Assembly (NCBI GenBank): GCA_907163375.1 | Contig: CAJQUW010000498.1 | Location: forward strand, 62,001-126,000 | Direction of reading: 5' to 3' | Length of the DNA stretch: 64,000 nucleotides | Source: Prostheceraeus crozeri | Lineage: Eukaryota > Platyhelminthes > Polycladida > Euryleptidae | Part shown: positions 55,091 through 64,000 of the stretch, in pieces | Numbering within the stretch: position 1 is the first letter of the stretch | Layout: every line of letters starts with the position of its first letter | Notes under the pieces: generated by a model | Told to the model about the DNA's origin: nothing | The model's database searches: none | The model's input: only the letters and a program-made list of their open reading frames with translations | Program-made: the position numbers and the translations under genes

Positions 55091-55518
55091 GACAGTATTT
55101 GCCCATCGATTTTAGAAAAACACGCTCTATATTTGTATATAAATGATTAATTATGCCAATAAGGATCTGGCAGTTCCTTTCATTAACATGTTTTATCTTT
55201 ATGTCGACATAAATAGAAAGTTTGGAGTTATGGTAATATGATCAAGTGTATATCACATTCAAATTCTTTAATGCATGAAATGTTGATAATGGTGGTCTTC
55301 CGCAACCCGACACACATAAAAATGGTGGATCAGTGTTTTAAGTCACAGACAATCAATTTGGTAGTTAATTTTGACGAACAAGTGATTTGTCAAATATTTT
55401 TTCATAAATGATTTTCTGTTTGCCTTACATTATAGTAGCTGTATCACTGACGGTTTTTGACGGAGGTGGCTCATAGCAGGTTGAATGAAGGAAGAAAATA
55501 ATGAACTCTCTGTGTTTT
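55091..55518. other. Intergenic, nothing recognised
   Basis: No gene or element is recognised. Confidence 0.5.
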
Positions 55519-55712
55519 ATCCGTAAAAGTTTATATTGTTCAAAGATATGTGCAGAGACAGACGATGCGCGACACAGTCGCAGCCTCTGTCTGATAAAAA
55601 TCAAACAGAATGTGCCACGTTTTGCTCGATTTGACTCTGAGCCTGCGACTCTGTCGCAAATCGTCTGTCTCTCTGCACACATCTTTGAACAATGAAAGTT
55701 CTAACGGATACA
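55519..55712. repeat. Foldback element, about 65-bp arms
   Basis: The left arm (55519-55583) contains ATTGTTCAAAGATATGTGCA and GCGACACAGTCGCAG. The right arm (55643-55712) is its complement with few changes, and the outer TATCCGT also pairs. The loop is about 60 bp. Open frames on both strands across it are translations of the palindrome, not genes. Confidence 0.85.
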
Positions 55713-58246
55713 TCACAAGGAGTGCATTATTTTTCCTTTTCCTCAACCCATGATACAGAGCAGCTTTTGATTCTTCCTGTGAATCGTCAATAGATTTCTT
55801 CACTGCTGAAAATTGCTCAGCGTATAGTAGTTTATATTCACATTCCCCAGCGTACTGTTACGAATTGTAGACACACTTGCCGGAGGCCAGTAGCTTACAA
55901 GGAGGACTCGCTGTGCTGAAGCCTTGAAAAGTCCATTTTCGTCGATTAAAAAAAACATGTCAGCTCAGCTTCCTCAAAAGTTTTACGAAAGTGTTCTTCT
56001 ACTCGATGAATACAATCAGCAAGACATAGCAAGACATACTTTAACAATATGCACGAATAAGTGCACGAAATTTCAATATGATATCAGTTTGTAATCATGC
56101 ATAAGGCAATGATCATGAAACCTTACAAATACGCGATGCATGTTGTATTTTGTCTGTAAAATAAGTATTAGAGATCTTATCTAAAATGGACCGGGGGAAG
56201 TTCGGTCCACTTTTCAGCTTCTAAAGTATTTCTCTCATCGTCATGCATTTCATTTTCCGAAATAATTAAGATGTGCACTCTGTAGTGGTGGCATTCATTT
56301 GCTTTAAATCGCTCATTCTCTTACTATAGCAATTCAAAATTATAATCTTCATTTTTGACAGATTCTTGACATTTTTGAAATTTTGACGAAATTTATTTTT
56401 GGCTGTAAATTTTCTTAGTGACTGCTATTTACGTGCCAAACTGATTGAATGCGTTGAACAGTAACTTATGAGCACAAATAGATTGATTAGATCAGTTTGT
56501 GAAAAGAATGCAACTCAAGTAGAAGTACATGTATTTGAAATGTGGTGGATTTTCCTTCAAGGGTAACCATTCCAATGCAATTTGAAGTGGTATTTTACAA
56601 TTCTAAGTAACTTCAAATGCGAAATTAAGATGGGTTTACAGATAGGCCTACCCAAAGAATTGCAATGATCAGGAGAAGACATAAAATTGACTATTTGCAT
56701 GTGCCAGTCCTAAAAATTTTGACAAGTAGTATTTGCAAAACATTAAATTTTTTAATTTTTTTTAAACAAAAAATTTACAATACTCTATTCATGCATAGGC
56801 TTATAGTATGATAGATTGTCATGATATGATTTACGGAGTCATAACTATGTAATGGCCTAATACTGACCTCAAATTGAAAATTAATTCATTTTGTTGAAAG
56901 TGCTTGCAAAAGGAGCAAAATTCGGACTTTCGAATCAGCCTATTGATGTTGTCAAATTTCAAAAAAATGAAGTAGGACTAAAATAAAGAACACATAAAAA
57001 TCCCGCATATAAAGACAGCCGTCATATCAGGACATTTCTGATTATTCCAGGGTCTTCCACGATTTCGTCTGTGAATAATGTTTATTAAGAAACGGTGGTA
57101 GGCTTCCACAAATAAATTGTTGTAAGAATAGATATTTTATTTTGAACAACTTGCATGGTTACAAATAGTGGCATCGGAAAGAGATTCTATCAGTGAATGA
57201 AATATTTTAGGTAAAAATGGATATGAAATGCAGCAATTACATTCAAGAGTTTTTAAATGAATCGTTGGATGTCATTCCTTCACTTTTTAATTGGCAGCGA
57301 GTAATAGGATTTCTTGTACAAATATGCAGCGAACATCAACACGAGTTTGGGATGTATTCACCAAAACTCTCAGCTAGAGATTGCATTAAACCTTTCAAAT
57401 CATTCGGGAGAAGCAGTCAACAAGAACTTTCATTCCTCCAAACACGCAGCACGTAACAGCCACTGTCTGTCAAATACAATGCCCATCAACGTTTGCCGAC
57501 AACTTGTTGGAAAAGACAATTGGAAAATTATCTTCTTTCTTGCAGATTTCCCACCGCGACATATTTGCAAACCTTCAACTTGTTTTGTCACCTACTCTGA
57601 GAGCAGCTCACTATAGAATATGTATTGTCAGTCTTATTCGCGTCACTTCACTCTCAGATTTTCCCCAATTCGTGCGAAAACTGCCTCAGCAAAGTACCCA
57701 TCACGCGCGCACTTATACTCTTCATAGTAACGTGATGGTTTACGTCAGCGTCCCTCAACTCGAATGTGATTTTTTCATCAGAAATTGATGCAAGGCTCAA
57801 GTGATCGAAATTTTCATTGACGCGGGAGTTGACTTCATGCACTGAGGGTACCATGAGAAATTAAAACTTAGCTAAATGCATGCATGATATTCAATCTTCT
57901 GCGATGTTCATCACTGAGCAAATATATACACTTTTTTGTAATCCAATACTTTCAGTCTGAAATATCGGAAATTTAATCTGTGTACGACATTGAAAGCATA
58001 TTAATGATAAGATTGTAAATTTTCTATACAACGATACTTATGAAGAGAAGGAAGCATGATATTGATCACAATTGCTTCTCAAAATATTGAAATGATCGAA
58101 TGAAAATCTTTAAAGGGAATTGCAGAGTAGTAGGCTGTGTGATGAGAGGATGATGGTGCATGGGCATTTCTCTCTCAACGCATAGACTGCAAACAATAGT
58201 TTGCACAGAGTATGAGAGAACTAAGTGAAAGTAAAATGCGCTCAGT
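55713..58246. other. Intergenic, nothing recognised
   Basis: No family signature in the short open frames near 57.2-57.8 kb. One TAGGCCTA (56643-56650). Nothing else is recognised. Confidence 0.5.
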
Positions 58247-58325
58247 TGGGACTCAAACTCTCAACCTCAGTTCTGTTGACGCACCAATTCATGAGATGCA
58301 CAATTAGCAGCTAAGGTTTGCTTCT
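58247..58325 (-). mobile_element. tRNA-like fragment, possible SINE head
   Basis: On the minus strand, GAGAGTTTGAGTCCC resembles a tRNA T-loop B-box, and TTGGTGCGTCAACAGAACTG resembles a D-arm/anticodon region. It does not fold into a full tRNA by eye and the body is unrecognised. Confidence 0.3.
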
Positions 58326-60526
58326 GCAAGTGATTCGCTAAATAATATATAACACACTGCTGACATTTTGTCCAAGGTGGCGGACAAGTAGTAATTGCAA
58401 AATAATGCTGCTTTTTGCAAGCGCAATATTAAAATAATAATTAAGTGTTGAAATGTTTAATCACCGTATTCAATTTTTTTCTTGTGAAAAAAGCTGATGC
58501 TATTAGAAAGTTTATACATCGAAGATAATCATCAAAGAAATAGCTATGTAAATTTCATGTAGCATTATTTTCAAAATTGAAAACTAGCATTTGATCCAGC
58601 ACGGTAATGTGCCTGCTAGTGATTTTTCTAGACATTGCTACAGAAAATGACTTCGTGACTATGGTAGCGAGCACTATGGGTATTATCATTATTAATACTG
58701 AAAAAACTGGTTTCTAAACTCTCGCTATGTCAAAAGGGTAATGCTATCTTAGTACTTGAGTAGTTGCTATGTGTATTATTGCGGCCCTTGGTTTCAAACC
58801 GAAGACTTTGCAATTCTAAATGCTCAGCACAAAGGAATGAGAGTGGGGGTATGAAAACTCGGCCTCAACAAAGGCGTTCACCTAATGTATATGGCTTCCG
58901 AGTATAACAATGTTTCTTTTCTTATTGTCCTACCAGCTTGATCGAAGAGGAAAATCGGATTTCTATGGTAGAAGCTGTTTATAGGACTTCATGATTCAGT
59001 CACTTTCTATGCTTAAGACATATAGTCCGAGATCTACCGACATTTTCTTCCTAAATTCGCGCACGAGCTTCTCATCATTTTTCATCTGCAGACTGTCACC
59101 CAACATCAGTAGAACGACAATTCTTAAGTTGTGGTTTTCCCGTCGTCTTGCGAGTTACAGAGCGTCAAACATCACAAAGTTCCCTTTGTTTACGCAGATC
59201 CATGTACTTCCGAGTTTGATACACTCAATAACGTAATGATGGAACATTCATCTAAAAATCAAAACGAAATTTACCATTTTTATGATAGCACTTTTAGGGC
59301 AAAATTCTCCATCAGTGGGCAGAAATACGACATTCCTCGTAACCGGTAGCTTGACCGATTTGTTGTTGAAGATGACCAAAACTTCATGACAAAAGATAAA
59401 CAAACAGACTGTCCAGGTCAAAAAATGAATTTCACAGAATTTATATTAGTGAATGTCTAGTACAGCGAGAATAATTGACATCTCCGTGAAGATATCTATG
59501 TTTTAGACAACACTGCTAAGTGTCAGAGCCGAGGTAAAACACAGTAAATCCCATATTATGCAACTGTTTTGTTGGAATCTCATTCAAAGCGCGTAAAGGA
59601 CGTAAGGGGCACGGATGAAAAAAGCTACCGGTGTTATGATGTTCTTTTCCCCCACTATAAATTGCTGTCCGGTAAAAGTATGTCAGAAAACCGTTATTTC
59701 TTAATTTCCCCTTCAGAAAAAGAGACGCGTGCGTGCAAACTCAGTAGAGTCTCCTGTAAACCACAGGCCTTGATATATCAGTATTGCAACTTCAGTTCAA
59801 AGGGGAGGGGGAAAGTGAATAGCACGGAGACTAAGAGACAACTTCCAAAAATTGCAACTGCCCTTCTCACGGAAATTCTAAGCTATATTACATTTCCGCA
59901 GGGGAACGTAAGAAGAGTAATACCGGTATTTGCGGCAATATCAAGTAAACAGAGGAGTATGTACTGCACTGTCTATCGGTCAAATATCCCAGTGATTGAT
60001 TGGATAACTATGCAGCACTGCACTGGTGTTATTTGATGATGCTGCTTCAATTAACACTGATGAATATGTGTTTTATAGCAGCACAAGGCATATGCTCAAG
60101 AAAGAAAACTTATTCAAAAGAATTATCAATTTTTGAAGAGCAGCTGCATGATGGGCCATTTAAGATAGAATCCGAAAATTGCATGTGGAATCTTTTAGAG
60201 GCATGCTGCCAGGGATCGCTTGCAATGAGTTATAAAAATCAAACATGCAGAACATGTGAACGAAAATCGTAAATCAGGGGTCACAAGATCAACTTTTGTA
60301 GTCTTGTCTAATGCGGTTTGTTGACATTGCTAGCGTTCATATTCATTAATAATTATACAAGTGACATCTCTCAAGTGGATTTTGCTCTGTGTGAAAATGT
60401 TGGATTACACGGCCTCAACCAGACTGGTGCCATCCTAGTTATCTATTGTCCTCTCTCGGTTTGTATAGCTTTTGATATTCGACCTCTATGGTTATTTCTC
60501 CGAAGGCGCAATTAGCCATATAAATT
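58326..60526. other. Intergenic, nothing recognised
   Basis: The longest open frame (59569-60036, plus, 155 codons) has no recognisable motif and no clear splice or promoter context; it may be chance. Nothing else is recognised. Confidence 0.45.
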
Positions 60527-60842
60527 TGTAAACCAAAAACGTCATACTTCATTTAAGAATATCTTACATTTTACTCATGTAAAATACATAACTCTTACAT
60601 TTTGTCAATGTTCAGTTCATATTTTATCTTTTATTATGCATTATATATGCACTTTAAAATGTTCGCACACGCATTCATATCGATTTCATCACTGAGATTG
60701 CAAAGTTTGCACCGCCTGTCTAATTACGTCATAGAACTGCATTAACTGCTAGAAGCAGTTGTATTATCATATCACATCACTTGTTGTATTTCATCCAAGA
60801 GAACAAGTGAGTCAATTGAAAATATGACGTTTTTGGTTTACA
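60527..60842. mobile_element. Short MITE with 20-bp terminal inverted repeats
   Basis: The ends are TGTAAACCAAAAACGTCATA (60527) and its perfect complement at the right (ending 60842). The body is 316 bp, AT-rich and non-coding. No target duplication is obvious. Superfamily not assigned. Confidence 0.8.
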
Positions 60843-61675
60843 GCTTGGATTTTGATATTTCGGTATATTTTGCGTGCTTCAAGTACACACTAACTGTCTT
60901 CTATGCTATCAAATCTTTGTAGCACAGTCCTAATCGGATACTCTGACTTCATTGTCGCATCGGAAGAGAATACTAAAAGCAATAGCGCTTGTAAATCATG
61001 ACTGTAAATATATTTATTATTTTGACATGTCTGTTTCTATCCAACTGAATTTGAAAGTGGATAATGTCCGCAAACACTCATCACGACGCAAAAGGTCGAT
61101 TAACAGTAAAAACAAACTCATAGCTCATGACCGAAATCCAACTCTGTTATGAAGGAAGGGAATTCTTCATCATGTGAGCACATCAGTGTTCTCATGAATA
61201 GCTCAGGAATGCGTTTCACCCGATTATCAAAGTAGCAAGTGTTTCGTTGTTCATAATAGATAAACTTTCATGATATTCAAATTTTTCCAATTTTTAGAAG
61301 ATAAAGAAAACCGAATTTCACCACGATAAAGCGATTATTATCCAGATTTTGACATCGCAAAACTTTCCGCTTAACCCTTTGAGTGTGGGATTGTTAGGAA
61401 ACTGGTAACTTGAATCGTTTTTATCATCGGGTTCACATCATATCGTCAGCATGCAACCTACTGAGCGCAGCATGCAACCTTGATTCCTGAGTCACGTATC
61501 ATTACATATTTCGTAACAGAGACCAACATCCTTGGGACGAGGGAGTACTCTGTGGCAATCAAGGGATAGTCTGTCAGAATGTTTCGTGCAGAAAGAAGCT
61601 TCATGCGTCTCATATTCATGAGCGGAACCTTAAAGTAAAAAGTAGTCATTTGCAGAGTTCGACCTCCATCACATT
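60843..61675. other. Intergenic, nothing recognised
   Basis: No gene or element. A short direct repeat GCAGCATGCAACCT-like occurs near 61450-61480. Confidence 0.5.
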
Positions 61676-62165
61676 TTAATTAAAGTCGAGGTCACGGCTA
61701 TTCTGTCGAGGTCCAGGTCAAGATCGAGGTCAGAGATGTATATTGATGTCGAGGTTAGGGATTTCTACCGAGCTCGAGGTCAGGAGTTTTTATTGGAGTC
61801 GAGGTCGGGGATTTCTATCGAAGACGAGGTCGGGGCCTTCTGTGGAGGTCTAGTTGAGAGATTTCTATCGAGGTCAAGGTCGAGGTCAGGGATTTCTATC
61901 AAAGTCGAGGTCAAGGATATCTGCTGAGGCCTAGGTCAGAGACTTCTATCGAGGTCAAGGATCTCTATTGAAGTCGAGGTCAGGGTTCATTCAATCGAGG
62001 TCAAGGTCAGAGATTTCCATCGATGTCAAGGTCAGGGATATATATCGACGTCTAGGTCAGAGACTGCTATCGAGGTCGAATTCATGGATTTCTATCGATT
62101 TCAAGGACACGCATTTCTACAGAAGTGAAGGTCACGGATTTCCATCGACGTTGATGCCAGGGATT
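61676..62165. repeat. Minisatellite, TATCGAGGTCxAGGTCAGGGA unit
   Basis: About 490 bp of diverged tandem units of roughly 25-35 bp built on GATTTCTATCGAGGTCGAGG and AGGTCAGG. Plus-strand open frames here encode RSRSGISI-type peptide repeats that simply mirror the satellite. Related single strings (TCGAGGTCAAGGTCAGGA) occur at 47.41 kb, and GATCGAGGTCAGAG near 24.36 kb. Confidence 0.85.
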
Positions 62166-63040
62166 CATGTCATTCCCATTAAGGAAAACTGCATCCCAGC
62201 CAGAGTTTTGAATGAGTCTAAAAATTCTGAATCGCCTCAGGACCATTTGGAAAAAACCCTAACTGGCCGTGGCCCGTTTTATCGGGAATATTCAGTCCCT
62301 TGCGTGTCCAGACCATGTCATTTCCGCCCACTCGCCCCGCATTGACAGGCAAGCGATATTTAGGACATGCCTATCACTTACACAGTGACTAGCTACATTG
62401 TATGTACAAATACATTCATGGTTCTAATCAATTTCTAATATTTGAGTCTGGAAAACTTGATGAGCTTGCGCTATATTTTCGTCAAAAGCTAATCATGTTC
62501 TACAATATAAAGTTTTCGGTAGTGGATAACGAAACGGTAAGTATATTCAATGAAAAGATGATGTAGCCACTTCTAAATCTTCCCAAATTTCAAAATTTCA
62601 ATCTTTCTAAATTTGGTTACCAATAATTGCACATGTACTTTTGAGACTCCTATATTATTTATGGATTTCTAATCCTGCGCATCCTAATTCGTTTCTAATG
62701 TTTGAATTTCATATTTTGCGCTTATTGTTTTGTATTCAGACACAGAATTTTTGTAACTCAATTTCACTTTCTATCGAATTTATTGAATGAATAAATAGGA
62801 AAGGGGCAAGGTAGAGTAGATAAAGCGAAGAGAATGAATGATATACAGTAGACTGCACGGATGCATGAAAAGTGTGAGACAAACTCAATACTCGCATGGT
62901 TCGAGGGGTGTGATATGGCTGTGACTGTAGCGGGTAGAATCGTAATGCGTGCGCTGTCGTACTTGATGTCATTGATGTCAAAGCTGCTTCTACCTGTTGA
63001 AATACCATTACGTCTTCAAATTGGATAAAAGTATTTTCGA
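62166..63040. other. Intergenic, nothing recognised
   Basis: No gene or element is recognised. Confidence 0.5.
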
Positions 63041-63815
63041 AGTGGGCTGGTCCGTTTTAAGTAACTTCAATTTAATCAACTGAAACAAAAATAATTTAAT
63101 TAGGTGATCTGTGGAACAAGTTAGTCAAAGAAGCTTCATTTAGCCAAAGTATTTATGAAATTAGTCTATGAAAATTTCTGATTGTCAAGTGGAATCAATT
63201 TAATCTCTCTCATTTGATTAGTCAATTTAATCAAGGTAAGAACAAATTCTTCTTCCATGAACATCTTGCTTTAATAAGTAAGTTAGAATATATTTTCAAT
63301 TCATGAGTAGCATCTCTTCGAATAAATGAAGGCATGTATTTCATTACAGGGACACAAAAAATGCACTTCCAAACGATTACAACTGGTAGATGGTTTTACA
63401 GCTCTCAAGTGACAACCTGGGTTCTTCACTGATGTAGCTAAGCTAGCGGGAAGATTTTAATCATATAGCCCTATGTCATCTTAGGTTTTGGGTTGCGTCA
63501 AATTTCGCTGAACAGATATGCTTTAAATCCGGATCCAGCCATCTCAGAGTCAGTTAGTGGATACGGGAGATACCACAATTTGCCGTCACAGTTACCTTAA
63601 CTTGCATAATATACCTTTGCAATTTCTATTTTGGCAAAAGTAGCTTCAATTTGGTTTTAATAAGCTCTAATGGTCAAAATAACTTCATTTTCGGCTTGTA
63701 TAAGTAACGTCTATTCGGTCATTGGTAAGTGATATCAATTTAGTCAAAGTAAGCAGCTGGGTTGTTTTGCCTATGGAAGACGTAATCAATTCAGTCAAAG
63801 TGACTTCAACTTGAT
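63041..63815. repeat. Diverged minisatellite, GTAACTTCAATTTAGTCAAA-like
   Basis: Words such as AAGTAACTTCAATTTAATCA, AAGAAGCTTCATTTAGCCAA, AAGTAGCTTCAATTTGG and AGTCAAAGTGACTTCAACTT recur in 63045-63240 and 63595-63810, with less clear sequence between. Likely an old tandem repeat with a unit of about 30-35 bp. Non-coding. Confidence 0.5.
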
Positions 63816-64000
63816 CATTATTCATAATCTCAGCAATTCAGTGCTTGAATTCAGCAAACATCCGAAAGCATGTCCAGTAGAGGCGTCTATCGAACAGTTT
63901 CAAACGTTGATAGGAACGTTTGATCAATGCCTTTACCGAAAGTCGAGATTATCAAGTGTTGGCAACAAGCTTGAACATCCCTCGTCAAACCGCATGTACG

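Noticed and set aside
55501-55803. Cys-rich peptides on both strands
   Set aside because: They arise because the region is a near-perfect palindrome.
59569-60036. 155-codon open frame
   Set aside because: No recognisable domain and no conserved neighbours; kept only as a mention.
61736-62345. Plus-strand RS-repeat protein genes
   Set aside because: The peptides are direct translations of the minisatellite.
1-64000. LTR retrotransposon, Polinton or other capsid- or envelope-bearing element
   Set aside because: I saw no long direct terminal repeats and no gag, protease, integrase, capsid or protein-primed polymerase signature anywhere in the window.

Overview
The window is nuclear DNA of an invertebrate animal, most likely marine. 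It is AT-rich, has spliced exons with GT/AG borders separated by kilobase introns, and is full of several classes of transposable element. I cannot name the phylum from sequence alone. The only host gene I recognise runs left to right over the first half: the 3' part of a LAP-family scaffold gene of the Erbin/LRRC7 (Densin) type. Its leucine-rich repeats must lie left of base 1. Four firm exons are visible (2906-3410, 6538-6708, 19299-19684, 31363-31560). They join in consistent phase (1, 1, 0) and encode a long disordered linker followed by one C-terminal PDZ domain split by an intron. Two further 42-nt exons (4518-4559 and 4969-5010) look like a tandemly duplicated, phase-symmetric and probably alternatively used pair; they are the most interesting new observation here. 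The linker carries a recurrent Gly-Tyr-x-Ser/Thr-Asp motif.

The introns (bases 1 to about 31.4 kb) hold mobile DNA. There is a CR1/L2-like LINE 3' end (1665-2697), two tRNA-derived SINEs of one family (10.65 and 23.85 kb), and a LINE ORF1 remnant (14.7-15.35 kb). A group of foldback hairpins lies between 16 and 23.2 kb. A Crypton-type tyrosine recombinase gene (20.1-21.6 kb) is one reading frame broken by two stop codons. A non-autonomous hAT element (25.62-27.02 kb) has a perfect 8-bp target duplication, and the paralogous unfilled site is visible at 3.8 kb. One LINE is inserted cleanly into another, opposite-strand LINE (28.85-30.1 kb).

From about 32.2 kb to the end I find no host gene. 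This part holds a piggyBac element with both ends, subterminal repeats, an intron-bearing transposase and a catalytic Asp-to-Asn change (34.97-37.81 kb). Next is a 5.9-kb element with inverted ends carrying a hAT transposase C-terminal half plus a decayed gene of an uncharacterised zinc-finger family (40.14-46.07 kb). A long imperfect inverted repeat (arms 47.4-48.04 and 53.46-54.1 kb) now encloses a full-length two-ORF LINE (48.04-51.74 kb) and a long-TIR MITE (52.77-53.45 kb). Several small foldback or MITE elements and minisatellites follow (54.6, 55.5, 60.5, 61.7 and 63.0-63.8 kb).

The palindrome TAGGCCTA occurs ten times, mostly between 26.9 and 42.8 kb, far above expectation for this base composition. 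I saw no LTR element, Polinton, tRNA gene, rRNA gene or CRISPR-like array. All identifications are by reading motifs and splice signals; no database was searched.
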